Shown: positions 15,920 through 24,954, numbered from the stretch's first letter. The stretch is DNA of 64,000 nt from JAQIBY01 sp034658655 (GCA_034658655.1 JAYEFQ010000135.1:8306-72305), one strand, 5' to 3'. Notes: generated by a model not told the origin, from the letters alone. Translations and numbers: made by a program.

Positions 15920-15956
15920 AAATGATTTAAATGCAACTTGTGAATATTCCGAAAAA

Positions 15957-17084
15957 ATGTCTAAATTCGTGGAAAACTTATTTGATATGAAATATATTGC
16001 TTTTGATATTCTTGAATCGTTTATGACAAAATGCCTTGAAAAATCAGGTATTTCCCATGATGATGCCGCTATTGTGGCTGATGTTTTAATTACTGCCGAT
16101 AAACTTGGGATTGATTCCCATGGGATTAATCGACTAAAACCGATTTATATTGATCGTATTGCTGACGGAATTGTGAATCCACAAACAAAAATTGATGTCA
16201 TTAAGCAATTTGGAGCCACTGCTGTTTTGGATGCGAATAACGGGATGGGCCATGTGGTAAGTAAAAAAGCGATGCAAATGGCTATTGATATGGCGAAAAC
16301 AGCCGGAATCGGAATGGTTGCTGTGAGAAATTCATCGCATTATGGAATTGCCGGGTATTACGGGCTGATGGCTGAAAAAGAAAATATGATTGGTATTACG
16401 GGAACCAATGCCAGACCTTCAATTGCTCCGACTTTTGGAGTGGAAAATATGCTGGGAACGAATCCGCTGACATTTGTTATGCCGACTGATGAGGATTTTC
16501 CGTTTTTTCTGGATTGTGCAACTTCAGTTTCCCAGCGCGGAAAGTTTGAATATTACGAAAAACATGGAAAGAAATTGCCCGAGGGTTGGGTGATAAATCG
16601 CGACGGAAAAACCATGACAGACCCTCAAGAGGTATTAAAGGCCTTGGTTGGTGGTGAAGCTGCATTGACGCCATTAGGCGGGATAGGTGAAGATGGAGGC
16701 GGATATAAAGGTTATGGATATGCTACTGTGGTAGAAATTTTATCGGCAGCATTGCAGGGCGGACAATTTTTGAAGGCACTTACTGGCATACAGGACGGCA
16801 AAAAAGTTCCATATCGTTTAGGTCATTTCTTTATTGCGGTTAATATTGAAGCCTTTACGGAAATTGATGAATTTAAGCAATCTACCGGTGAAATTTTACG
16901 TGATTTGAGAAATTCTGATCGTATGCCAGGTCAGGATAAAATTTTTACTGCAGGAGAAAAAGAGCATCTTACATTTTTGGAACGTACAGAACACGGAGTT
17001 CCGGTTCCTCCGGCATTGATTGATGAAATGAAAGGCTTGGTTCAGAAATTTGATTTGCAAGAATTTGATAAATATTTTAACTAA
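15957..17084 (+). CDS. Ldh family NAD(P)-dependent malate/lactate-type dehydrogenase
   Basis: 375 residues of the Ldh_2 family (malate, L-lactate, ureidoglycolate or sulfolactate dehydrogenases), unrelated to classical LDH. It shows the family signatures GIDSHGINRL (H55) and RNSSHYGIAGYY (H128), TGTNARPSIAPTFG and GTNPLTFVMP. The substrate cannot be decided from sequence; malate is common. An internal Met at codon 11 is a possible start. Its stop overlaps the ATG of the hydrolase gene (TAATG), so the two are co-translated. Confidence 0.88.
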   Translation: MSKFVENLFDMKYIAFDILESFMTKCLEKSGISHDDAAIVADVLITADKLGIDSHGINRLKPIYIDRIADGIVNPQTKIDVIKQFGATAVLDANNGMGHVVSKKAMQMAIDMAKTAGIGMVAVRNSSHYGIAGYYGLMAEKENMIGITGTNARPSIAPTFGVENMLGTNPLTFVMPTDEDFPFFLDCATSVSQRGKFEYYEKHGKKLPEGWVINRDGKTMTDPQEVLKALVGGEAALTPLGGIGEDGGGYKGYGYATVVEILSAALQGGQFLKALTGIQDGKKVPYRLGHFFIAVNIEAFTEIDEFKQSTGEILRDLRNSDRMPGQDKIFTAGEKEHLTFLERTEHGVPVPPALIDEMKGLVQKFDLQEFDKYFN

Positions 17085-17998
17085 TGGAAACACATATTGG
17101 AACTTATCCATCGCAAACCGGACAGCAAATTTTTTATTACATTTGGACACCTGAACAGCCTGCCAAAGGGGTGTTGCAAATTATTCACGGTATGGCTGAA
17201 CATTCTGCTCGATATCAAGATTTTGCAGAGTTTTTATGCAAACAGGGATATATCGTGGCTGCTGATGATCATGCCGGGCATGGAGAAACAGCAAAGCAGA
17301 GTGGAAAATATGGATATTTTGATGAAAAAGAAGGGTGGAATAAAGTAACAGAGGATTTACTTCGTTTTAATCAACAGTTGCACGATGTTTATCAGCTTCC
17401 GGTTTTTGTTTTAGGACATTCCATGGGGTCGTTTTTTGCACGAACATTGATGATTCGAAACCCTGAGATGGCAAAGTTGTGGATACTTAGCGGGACTGGA
17501 AACTTTCTGCTTGCAGAACGCTTGGGAGGTTTTGCATTGGCAAATTTGAGCTTGTTTTTTAAAAATCCTGATGCACCTGCCGGCTTTATGCATAAACTAA
17601 GTTTTGGTGCTTACAATAAGAAATTTAAAGCCGAAAACACTGAATATGCTTGGTTGAGTACAGATAAATCTATTGTGGAGGCTTATGAAAACGATCCGTA
17701 TTGCGGTGGGGTTTTCTCTGGTGCTTTTTATCGGGATTTAATGTCTGGAATTAATTTTATTCATACACGCTCTGAGTTGGAGAAAATTCCTAAAAACACT
17801 AAAATTTGTATCTTTTCAGGACAAGATGACCCAGTCGGGAATTATGGAAAAGGGGTGGAGAAAGTCAATCAGAGATTTTTAGATTTGGGCTTAAAATCTG
17901 AGATGAAAGTGTATCCCGGAATGCGGCATGAGATATTGAACGAAACAAACTGTTCAGAAGTGTATGAGGATATTTTGGGGTGTATAAAAGTAGAGTAA
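17084..17998 (+). CDS. alpha/beta hydrolase, monoacylglycerol lipase-like
   Basis: 304 residues, a serine hydrolase of the Hydrolase_4 (lysophospholipase/monoglyceride lipase) type. It has the HGMAEH oxyanion-hole motif (35-40), nucleophile Ser113 in GHSMGS, Asp near 248 in FSGQDDPVG and His282 in GMRHEI. No signal peptide is seen, so it is cytosolic. It lies between an Ldh-type dehydrogenase and glycerol kinase, which fits glycerol release from acylglycerols followed by phosphorylation (inference). Confidence 0.88.
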   Translation: METHIGTYPSQTGQQIFYYIWTPEQPAKGVLQIIHGMAEHSARYQDFAEFLCKQGYIVAADDHAGHGETAKQSGKYGYFDEKEGWNKVTEDLLRFNQQLHDVYQLPVFVLGHSMGSFFARTLMIRNPEMAKLWILSGTGNFLLAERLGGFALANLSLFFKNPDAPAGFMHKLSFGAYNKKFKAENTEYAWLSTDKSIVEAYENDPYCGGVFSGAFYRDLMSGINFIHTRSELEKIPKNTKICIFSGQDDPVGNYGKGVEKVNQRFLDLGLKSEMKVYPGMRHEILNETNCSEVYEDILGCIKVE

Positions 17999-18024
17999 AT
18001 ATAAATTAAAATAAACACAGTGCG

Positions 18025-19527
18025 ATGTGTCATAAACAATATATTCTTGCACTTGATCAAGGGACAAGTAGTTCACGAAGCATTTTATTTGATGACAAAT
18101 TTCAGATCATAGCTTCTCATCAGATTGAAACCCGACAATTTTTTCCTGCCGATGGTTGGGTGGAGCAGGATGCAGAAGAGATTTTTGATTGTCAATTGGA
18201 AGCGACAAAAGCATGCATTAAAAAAGCCGGCATTTCAGTCGAGAAAATTGCAGCAATCGGAATTACCAATCAAAGGGAAAGTTTTGTTTTGTGGGACAAA
18301 GGTAGTGGGAAACCGGTTCGTCCTGCTATAATTTGGCAAGACAAGCGGACAGCGGATCAGTGCGAACGAATGCAGCAGCAGGAAATCTCACGAATTATTC
18401 GTCGTAAAACAGGTTTGGTTTCTGATCCGTATTTTTCAGGAACTAAGTTGGCTTGGTGTTTTCAGAATCAACCGGAATTGTATGAAATGGCTGAAAAAGA
18501 AAATCTTTTGTTCGGCACCATCGATACTTGGCTCATTTGGAAACTGAGTGGCGGAAAGTCGCACGTTACGGATGTGTCAAATGCCTCCAGAACCATGCTT
18601 TTTAATATTAACACACTAGACTGGGATACTGAATTATTGGAGTATTTTAAGATTCCTTCAAGCATTTTGCCGAAAGTTACAAATTCTGCAGGGCAACTTG
18701 CTGAAACCGATCTGTCTGTTTTTCTCGGAGTAAAATTAAGTATTGCAGGTATCGCAGGAGATCAGCAAGCGGCGCTTTTCGGGCAGGCTTGTTATGAAAA
18801 AGGTATGGTAAAAAACACTTACGGAACTGGCTGTTTTATGTTAATGAATGTCGGAAATTCTTGCCCACCAACTCAAAACGATGGCTTGTTACGTACACTA
18901 GCATGGAAAATTGATGATGAGCCCGTTTATGCACTTGAAGGTTCTGTGTTTTTTGCTGGAGCAACCATTCAGTGGCTTCGTGATAAATTGAAAGTTATTC
19001 AATCTGCTGCTGAATCGGAGAAACTTGCCCAATCGGTTGAGGATACTTCCGGAGTGTATTTTGTTCCCGCTTTTGCCGGTCTGGGGACTCCTTATTGGGA
19101 TGCGGATGCACGAGCGCTGATTATCGGAATGACACAGGCCAGTAATGCTGCTCATATTGTGCGTGCTGCATTGGAATCGCTTGCATATCAGACACGAGAT
19201 GTGTTGGAATTGATGCAGGAAACTTCTGGTATTGCTTTGGAGTCATTGCGAGTTGACGGTGGTGCTGCTGCAAATGAATTTCTCATGCAATTTCAGTCTG
19301 ATATTTTGGGCAGAAATGTTGCCAAGCCTGAGGTGCTGGAAACAACTGCCCTCGGTGCAGCCTTTTTAGCAGGCATTGGTGTTGGATTGACAAATATGTC
19401 TCAACTCAATGAATTGTGGAGAGAGCAAAAACATTATTCTCCCCAAATGGATGATGCCTTACGAAAAACTAAATATCAAGGTTGGAAGCGTGCTGTAGAA
19501 CGTAGTCGTAGTTGGTATGAGGGATAA
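18025..19527 (+). CDS. glpK: glycerol kinase
   Basis: 500-residue FGGY-family kinase that phosphorylates glycerol to sn-glycerol-3-phosphate with ATP. Typical features are the N-terminal ALDQGTSSSRSILFD, ITNQRES, PAIIWQDKRT, KNTYGTGCFML and the C-terminal VDGGAAANEFLMQFQSD. Full length. It lies 26 bp after the hydrolase gene on the same strand. No glycerol facilitator or dehydrogenase gene follows; instead a repeat-filled region begins. Confidence 0.96.
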   Translation: MCHKQYILALDQGTSSSRSILFDDKFQIIASHQIETRQFFPADGWVEQDAEEIFDCQLEATKACIKKAGISVEKIAAIGITNQRESFVLWDKGSGKPVRPAIIWQDKRTADQCERMQQQEISRIIRRKTGLVSDPYFSGTKLAWCFQNQPELYEMAEKENLLFGTIDTWLIWKLSGGKSHVTDVSNASRTMLFNINTLDWDTELLEYFKIPSSILPKVTNSAGQLAETDLSVFLGVKLSIAGIAGDQQAALFGQACYEKGMVKNTYGTGCFMLMNVGNSCPPTQNDGLLRTLAWKIDDEPVYALEGSVFFAGATIQWLRDKLKVIQSAAESEKLAQSVEDTSGVYFVPAFAGLGTPYWDADARALIIGMTQASNAAHIVRAALESLAYQTRDVLELMQETSGIALESLRVDGGAAANEFLMQFQSDILGRNVAKPEVLETTALGAAFLAGIGVGLTNMSQLNELWREQKHYSPQMDDALRKTKYQGWKRAVERSRSWYEG

Positions 19528-19604
19528 GTTTTTTTATTGAAATTAATGATTGTTGAGCTTGAATAATGTATAAAGTCTGTATGCATGATATATCAAGTGC
19601 AAAG

Positions 19605-19631
19605 CCGTTACTAACCGTTAGTAACGACTAG
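19605..19631 (-). repeat. near-palindromic repeat, inverted variant
   Basis: 27 bases related to the three 29 bp repeats when read on the minus strand (CTAGTCGTTACTAACGG...). The core CGTTACTAA-CCG-TTAGTAACG is a perfect inverted repeat. Confidence 0.7.
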
Positions 19632-19791
19632 TATTGCCAATAAATCGTTAATTATTTCTATTAATTATTTAAATAATTGATAGATAATGTATTAAGAAAT
19701 ATTAGTATTGCAAATTAGCCTTTAAATGTAATATATTTGCAATTATTAATTTATTTTAGTATAATTTATATATACTCGAATTAGTAATGTA

Positions 19792-19885
19792 ATACCCTTT
19801 ATTAATCAAAATGCAAGTATTATGCCGATGTAGATTCAACACCGATAGGCGTGGCATATCGGTAGTTTTGAATCACAATCGGTAT
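19792..19885 (+). repeat. MITE-like dispersed repeat, copy C
   Basis: 94 bp with ATACC and GGTAT ends. Internally, CCGATGTAGATTCAA and TTGAATCACAATCGG form an imperfect inverted repeat around a second CCGATA/TATCGG pair, so the whole folds as a hairpin. It matches copy D over its length; D has extra bases in the loop. Confidence 0.75.
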
Positions 19886-19887
19886 AA

Positions 19888-19916
19888 TAGTCGTTGCTAA
19901 CGGTTAAAAACGACTA
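19888..19916 (+). repeat. 29 bp near-palindromic repeat, copy 1
   Basis: TAGTCGTT at the left end pairs with AACGACTA at the right end, and the centre TAAC-G-GTTA also pairs; only two base pairs per arm mismatch. Identical to the copy at 20673-20701. It starts two bases after MITE copy C. Confidence 0.8.
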
Positions 19917-20197
19917 GTTTGCGATGAATTCGTATTTTAAATACTACGAAATACAAACTTGTTTTCTGAATCCATACTTGCGATTTTTTTGTTTTGAGAA
20001 AATACCTTTTTCTCAAAACATTTCTCCATGTTTAAAGAGATGTCAAATAAGTACAAAAATACTATGGGATTGAATGGTCAGAACAATTGACCTTCTAAGT
20101 CAGTTGTTCTGATGGTGAACAATATTTATTTTCATCTTTTTGAAACAAAATTTTATTTGTTTCGTATAAATTCTGAAATGGTATTTATGACAGGGAA

Positions 20198-20226
20198 TAG
20201 CCGTTGCTAACGGTTAAAAACGACTA
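20198..20226 (+). repeat. 29 bp near-palindromic repeat, copy 2
   Basis: Same as copy 1 except for one base (TAGCCGTT at the left end). It lies 29 bases upstream of the zinc-ribbon gene. A TTTCGTATAAATTCTG segment about 25 bases upstream recurs before copy 3. Confidence 0.8.
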
Positions 20227-20255
20227 ATGTGTGAAAAAATACTAATATTTATTAT

Positions 20256-20633
20256 ATGAAATGCAAAGTGTGTGGACGTGAATTTACTGGACGCAAGGAT
20301 AAGATATTTTGTTCTGTGCAATGTAAAAACGAATATCACTTAACTCTAAGTGAGGTTACTAAAGACGTCGCCTATCCATTGGATAGAATTCTACATCGAA
20401 ATCGCTCAATATTATTAGAAGTCATGGGGCCAAAGGCAAGAAAAAAGCATGTTCGTCGTTCAGTTTTGGTGAAAAAGAAGTTTCAATTTAAGTATTTGAC
20501 GCATTTTAATATTAATAGTAAGGGGAAAATGTATCATCATGTTTATGATTTTGCTTGGATGGAGTTTTCAGATGATGAAATATTGATTGTTAAAACTAAT
20601 AAGCAATGGATTCCAGAAGGGGATGAAATGTAA
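20256..20633 (+). CDS. small zinc-ribbon protein of unknown function
   Basis: 125 residues. The N-terminus has CxxC-x12-CxxxC (C3, C6, C19, C23), a zinc ribbon of the type seen in DUF2116 proteins. A basic segment (GPKARKKHVRRSVLVKKKFQF) follows, then a beta-rich C-terminus (THFNINSKGKMYHHVYDFAWM). The basic patch suggests nucleic-acid contact, but the function is unknown. The gene stands alone between two copies of the 29 bp repeat, with long AT-rich flanks and no operon partner. Confidence 0.75.
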   Translation: MKCKVCGREFTGRKDKIFCSVQCKNEYHLTLSEVTKDVAYPLDRILHRNRSILLEVMGPKARKKHVRRSVLVKKKFQFKYLTHFNINSKGKMYHHVYDFAWMEFSDDEILIVKTNKQWIPEGDEM

Positions 20634-20672
20634 TTTTCGTATAAACTCTGTGTCTTGCTTTAAGTCAATGTA

Positions 20673-20701
20673 TAGTCGTTGCTAACGGTTAAAAACGACT
20701 A
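20673..20701 (+). repeat. 29 bp near-palindromic repeat, copy 3
   Basis: Identical to copy 1. It lies 40 bases after the stop of the zinc-ribbon gene and is preceded, about 25 bases upstream, by TTTCGTATAAACTCTG, nearly the same segment as before copy 2. Confidence 0.8.
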
Positions 20702-20883
20702 TCTGTGCAACTATAATAGTGTATTTAACTAGGAAAACCTACATGCCATCCGTGTTAACTCGTTAAATTTCCTTTAATAATCTGGTTTATAGTGTTTAAA
20801 TGAATGATAACCTGCGTTACGCCTTGATTTGATTGTTTTTTTATTATAATGCAAGGTTATTTTCGTCTAACTATTAAGTGATT

Positions 20884-21954
20884 TTATTTTCTGTGTTCTC
20901 GCATCACTTGCTTATATTTCTTGTTTTTGTCGGCTGACCAGTAATATTCTCCTTTCCACCAATGTATAACCTTTTTAGGTAGAAATTTTTCGAGGTTTCG
21001 GTACAATACAACGTCGTATTTACGATGAAAATTTACCCAGCATCCATTGCATCCTGTTTGGTGTTTTTTGTGCAGTTCAATGGTTGATTTCTTATTTATG
21101 ATTGTTTGTAATGTCTCGTTATTCAAGTTGCCAAGAATAATTTGTTTATTCTGACAAATTGGAATGTCTCCATTAGGATAAATGACAATGCTGTCACGTA
21201 TGCTATTGCATGTGAGTTTCACATTGCCTTCACGATAGTGTGTGTACAGCGCCATGAAATCATAATTTTCGCTGAAATCGTGAACAAATTCTGGTATATC
21301 TGTTATTTGATAATCCAATGATGTTGCCTTACTTTCTTCGTGAGTGTCGAAATATTCCATGCTACTGTAGATACCAATTCGCATGTCGATATTATGTTTT
21401 TTACAGACATTTGCCACATGCTCCATGTCATCGAAATTATTGAATGGTGTCAATGTAAACATTACAGAAATCGGTAATTCGTTTTTTAATGTTTCAATTG
21501 TATGAATCACATTGTCGTAAGCATCAACACCTCGCATATTTTTGTAGGTATCACGAGGTCCGTCTAAAGAAACATACAGGCGCATAGGTTTGTATTTACG
21601 ACAATAATCAATCAATTTATTATCAGCGACTGCATTGCTCAATAAATCATATTTTGGATGATGTTTTGATAAATAATCCAGGATTTTTTCCGCTTCAGGA
21701 TGTAAAAGAAATTCTCCGCCTTCGAGGCCTATGATAGTATCTTTATCTACAACAGGACTTTGAATAATTGCCTTGATTTTTTCAAATGACAAATGCATTT
21801 TAGGTTCCTTTGCCCAGATGTAGCAGTGTTTACATTTGGAGTTGCATCTGTCAGTTGCATATAGCATTATGGTTGACAGCTTTTTATGTTTTGGTCTGAG
21901 ATTATTATTCACCAAACGAAAACCACGATTTATGTAGTCTTTAACTTTATACAT
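20884..21954 (-). CDS. radical SAM protein with SPASM-like C-terminus
   Basis: 356 residues. The radical SAM [4Fe-4S] motif is CNSKCKHC near residue 38, followed by the GGE motif (IIGLEGGEFLL). Downstream Cys in LTCNSIRD, PICQNKQ and TGCNGCW look like auxiliary-cluster ligands of a SPASM/twitch domain. Such proteins modify peptides or sugars; the substrate is unknown and no small precursor peptide is obvious next to it. It overlaps the upstream oxidoreductase gene by 8 bases, so the pair is one operon. Confidence 0.85.
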   Translation of the reverse strand: MYKVKDYINRGFRLVNNNLRPKHKKLSTIMLYATDRCNSKCKHCYIWAKEPKMHLSFEKIKAIIQSPVVDKDTIIGLEGGEFLLHPEAEKILDYLSKHHPKYDLLSNAVADNKLIDYCRKYKPMRLYVSLDGPRDTYKNMRGVDAYDNVIHTIETLKNELPISVMFTLTPFNNFDDMEHVANVCKKHNIDMRIGIYSSMEYFDTHEESKATSLDYQITDIPEFVHDFSENYDFMALYTHYREGNVKLTCNSIRDSIVIYPNGDIPICQNKQIILGNLNNETLQTIINKKSTIELHKKHQTGCNGCWVNFHRKYDVVLYRNLEKFLPKKVIHWWKGEYYWSADKNKKYKQVMREHRK

Positions 21955-22993
21955 GCATTTGTTTTTTTATGTTGTCAAGATGTTGGAAAGTATTTGTTAA
22001 CATGCTTAACTCACTGTTATTTTCCCCTTTTTTCCCTTCGCAAAGTTCTAGAAATTGTCTAATTTCATTGTAATAGCCTGCAGAATAGAGATCGTTATGT
22101 TGCATTACAGGAAGAAACGCATTCTTTTCGAAAAGTACTTTTGAAATAGGGAATGAGTTTTTGATTTTCTCACTCGGAATTCCTGCAATCTTACCTGCTT
22201 TGCTGATTTTAACCAGCTTTTCAGTGTTTGTACAGTGATAATGTGCATTTTTGCAATTAACTCTGAGCGTATCTTCAGCACTTGCCCACCAAGTATTTGT
22301 ACTAAGTTCTATATTTCCAATAGTTCCATTGGAGTGTTTAAGTTGGATAAATAAACTTTCAATCCCTTTTCCGCTATTGCGGTGTAGTACTGATATGAGC
22401 TCTGAATTTCCAAAAAGGAAACTTGTAATATCAATTGGGTGAATAAATAAATCTGTTAGCGCATTGCCTTCTGGATAATAACCAGTTTCATATCGCAAAC
22501 TGTATGATTCTGCCTTTTTTGTTTTTGTTTTAAGTATCTGATATAATGGGGCATAACGTTTTTGTAAGCCGGTTAGCACAAACCCTTTGCTTTGTTTTTC
22601 TAATTCAATGAGTTGTGATAATTCTTTGCTTGTAAAACAAGGTGGTTTTTCTACAAATACATTTTTGTTTTTTTTAAGTGCCTTTGAGATGAGCTCAAAA
22701 TGTGCGCTTGGACTGGCAGAAATAAATATGCCTTTAATTTCTGAATCATTAAGCACAGCATCGTAATTTGTTGTGCCATTGATGTGTTCAAAGTTTGCTT
22801 GAATAAGTTTTGCAGTGTCTTCTGAATGTGAAACGATGTATTTAATGTCCACGTTCAAATAATTAAGCACAGGATACAAATTATTGAGTGAGTGATTTCC
22901 AATTCCTACAAAAGCATATTTTTCTGTGAACGCTTTATTAATAAATCCCGCTTTTCGGATTTTTTTGTATTTATTAATTAATGCTTGCATCAT
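21947..22993 (-). CDS. Gfo/Idh/MocA family oxidoreductase
   Basis: 348 residues. The N-terminal Rossmann domain (YAFVGIGNHSLNNLYPVLNYL) is followed by the family signature KKNVFVEKPPCFTSKEL with the conserved EKP lysine, and a GFO/IDH C-terminal alpha/beta domain containing FIHPIDITSFLFG. Members oxidise or reduce sugar derivatives with NAD(P). Pairing with a radical SAM protein suggests a shared small-molecule or sugar pathway (inference). An ATG one codon further in is equally possible. Confidence 0.85.
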   Translation of the reverse strand: MMQALINKYKKIRKAGFINKAFTEKYAFVGIGNHSLNNLYPVLNYLNVDIKYIVSHSEDTAKLIQANFEHINGTTNYDAVLNDSEIKGIFISASPSAHFELISKALKKNKNVFVEKPPCFTSKELSQLIELEKQSKGFVLTGLQKRYAPLYQILKTKTKKAESYSLRYETGYYPEGNALTDLFIHPIDITSFLFGNSELISVLHRNSGKGIESLFIQLKHSNGTIGNIELSTNTWWASAEDTLRVNCKNAHYHCTNTEKLVKISKAGKIAGIPSEKIKNSFPISKVLFEKNAFLPVMQHNDLYSAGYYNEIRQFLELCEGKKGENNSELSMLTNTFQHLDNIKKQMHV

Positions 22994-23068
22994 AGCAACT
23001 AAATCTCAGATGATTTGCATCAAAGATAAGGATAATTTTACGAAATATGAACAGCAAATAAATAAAGC

Positions 23069-24583
23069 CTATTCATTGTACAAAAGAAATATTCCGGACT
23101 TTTGAAAGGTTTCCCCATGGAAATCAGTATAACTCAGAAAGTAAACATATCGACCGGGGGGAGCTTTTGAGTTTCCAGTTGTTCCGTTCCAACCTTCGGT
23201 TTGGTCGTTCGTTTTGAAAATTTCCATTCCCCAGCGATTATATACTGCAAATTCATAGTTTGATGGCATTGCAAAGGAAATTGAGGGGCGGAATAAACGG
23301 TTTTCAAGATTATATGAATTTGGGAAGAATGCATTAGGCAGGTAAACCCTTGGTTTGTGTGAAACACAAATTTCATTGGATTTTGAAATGCCTTGAACTC
23401 CAAACGGATTGGTTGCAATATCTTCTTTTGCAAGAATGAAGTAGCAATATGTGTAAGGCACAATTTCCATGCGGATATGCTTTTCTTTCACGTAATCAGA
23501 GATGTTTACAGAATAACTGTGTCGTTCATTGTCTAAGGATATAATTCCATGTTCTGAGTCTTTACCGTATAGAGAAACAATTTGATAGGATGCAATTTCA
23601 CCATTCCATGTTTCATAGGTATCCCATTCTAAATAATGATTCAGCTGGTCATCTGTATAGCCTGATAGAATAATGTTGGAGGCATAATTGCTTACCGCAG
23701 AAATGTTTTCACATGGATCAACTGATAACAAGCGATAATAATACTTTGTCTGTTCGGGTTTTACATCCGGATCGGTATAAAATAGTTTTATTGATTCGGT
23801 ATCGCTAATCGTCTTGATTGTGGAAAAATCTGCTGGTGTATCTAGTGCTCGCTGTACTTTGTATTTAATGGTTTCTCCAGCTGTGTCAACCGAAAAGCGT
23901 AGTTCAATCTGATTATTCTCAACACTGGCATAATCTGCATAGATAAATGCTGGTGGAGTATGTGAGCTGGTAAAAACGCAAGTTTCATTTGATGTTGCCT
24001 TAACATCATTAGCACGCATTGCTTCAACATAATAACAATATTGTTGATTTGGTTCTAATACATCATCAATGAAGTTTGTTTCGCCTCCGGGAACAGAATT
24101 TAAATATTCGTAACTTTCTCCGCTTTTGCGCCGATAAATATTGTACGCTGTAACGTTATCCCAACCATCATATGCATTCCAGTCTAAATTTACTTCTAAA
24201 GCACATTTGTCATAATATGGAAAAGCATACATGGTAATGTGCGGGTTTGTAAGTAAAGAAATATTGTCTAAGGTATCAAATGCTGCTAAACGATAGGTTT
24301 CAGTTTGTCCATTTGCAAAAGATCCATTGTTAAAATATGTAGTCGTCGTTCTTCCGTAAACGGTATCTAAATAATTGGTAATGCCTTCGCTATTTACTTT
24401 AAAGATATAATAACCAGCAACATCTAATGAGTCGCTTGCTGCCCATTTGAGTTCGACCTGAGCAGGATTTGCTCCCGGAATAACACTGGCTGACTCAAAT
24501 TCAGGGGAGTCGGGGACATCAACTTGCGAATATGCAGTTAAGGAAATTAATAGTGTTAATATGGAAAATATTTTATGTTTCAT
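23069..24583 (-). CDS. secreted T9SS type B sorting protein with fibronectin III-like domains
   Basis: 504 residues starting at the ATG at 24581-24583 (MKHKIFSILTLLISLTAYSQ, a signal peptide). The middle contains three or four fibronectin type III-like repeats (VELKWAASDSLDVAGYYIFK, YNIYRRKSGESYEYL). The C-terminal 85 residues are a gliding-motility-associated (CHU_C-like) domain: VYLPNAFFPN, FAVYNRWGMEIF, GWNGT and GRYVYFLSY. It should cross the outer membrane by T9SS. No catalytic domain is seen. Confidence 0.88.
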   Translation of the reverse strand: MKHKIFSILTLLISLTAYSQVDVPDSPEFESASVIPGANPAQVELKWAASDSLDVAGYYIFKVNSEGITNYLDTVYGRTTTTYFNNGSFANGQTETYRLAAFDTLDNISLLTNPHITMYAFPYYDKCALEVNLDWNAYDGWDNVTAYNIYRRKSGESYEYLNSVPGGETNFIDDVLEPNQQYCYYVEAMRANDVKATSNETCVFTSSHTPPAFIYADYASVENNQIELRFSVDTAGETIKYKVQRALDTPADFSTIKTISDTESIKLFYTDPDVKPEQTKYYYRLLSVDPCENISAVSNYASNIILSGYTDDQLNHYLEWDTYETWNGEIASYQIVSLYGKDSEHGIISLDNERHSYSVNISDYVKEKHIRMEIVPYTYCYFILAKEDIATNPFGVQGISKSNEICVSHKPRVYLPNAFFPNSYNLENRLFRPSISFAMPSNYEFAVYNRWGMEIFKTNDQTEGWNGTTGNSKAPPGRYVYFLSYTDFHGETFQKSGIFLLYNE

Positions 24584-24674
24584 TCTTGGGTTGCAATATA
24601 CAAATGTTAAAATCACTTTGAAAAATTATTTTCTAAAATGTTAATTTTATAAACGTAGTACAAAATTAAATATT

Positions 24675-24779
24675 ATACCATTTATTAATCAAAATAGCAA
24701 GTATAATGCCGATGTAGATTCAACACCGATAGGCGAAGCAAAGCATAGCATATCGGTAGTTTTGAATCACAATCGGTAT
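24675..24779 (+). repeat. MITE-like dispersed repeat, copy D
   Basis: 105 bp, with the same ATACC/GGTAT ends and inner hairpin as copy C, plus about 11 extra bases in the loop (GGCGAAGCAAAGCATAGCAT region). It lies in the 371 bp gap between two minus-strand T9SS cargo genes. The rest of the gap holds only the terminator at 24903-24931. Confidence 0.75.
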
Positions 24780-24902
24780 TGTTTTCTAATTATAAGATGT
24801 GAAAAGTCAGTAAAGGATGCCTTGAAAATCAATTATTTTTTAATTATTTTTAAAATTGTGCTTAAGAATTATTGGAAGTCCCCTCAAGTATTCTGTAAAA
24901 AC

Positions 24903-24931
24903 AAAGCCGGATTCTTGAAGAGTCCGGCTTT
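24903..24931 (-). terminator. terminator after the subtilase gene
   Basis: A perfect 9 bp stem AAAGCCGGA/TCCGGCTTT with an 11-base loop, 24 bases past the stop of the subtilase gene. On the minus strand it continues into TTTGTTTTT. Confidence 0.8.
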
Positions 24932-24954
24932 ATTTCTTGATATAAATTTAGATG

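Larger units (their letters stand above)
15322..15956. other. intergenic region with MITE fragment and GC-rich hairpin
   Basis: A 635 bp non-coding stretch after the hydrogenase operon. I see a MITE-like fragment (15551-15581) and a GC-rich structured element (15752-15919). The first 200 bases show no clear gene or terminator, only a weak inverted repeat near 15355-15385. Confidence 0.6.
19528..20255. other. repeat-filled intergenic region
   Basis: 728 bp without a supported gene. It holds an inverted member of the 29 bp repeat (19605-19631), MITE copy C (19792-19885) and two direct copies of the 29 bp repeat (19888-19916, 20198-20226). The 281 bp between the last two has no ORF, but it contains a TTGAGAAAA..TTTTCTCAA inverted repeat near 19994-20018 and a GTCAGAACAATTGAC..GTCAGTTGTTCTGA inverted segment near 20076-20113. 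Confidence 0.7.

Noticed and set aside
15682..15936. 84-codon minus-strand frame across the GC-rich hairpin
   Set aside because: Composition is low-complexity and proline/arginine-rich, no promoter or family match, and it follows the structured GC-rich repeat; treated as chance frame.
19605..20701. Possible CRISPR array from repeated 29 bp units
   Set aside because: Only four copies, spacing of about 280-450 bp, one copy inverted and no cas genes; not CRISPR.
19605..20701. Possible integron attC cassette array
   Set aside because: The repeats do not contain RYYYAAC/GTTRRRY core sites in the right layout and no integrase is present in the window.
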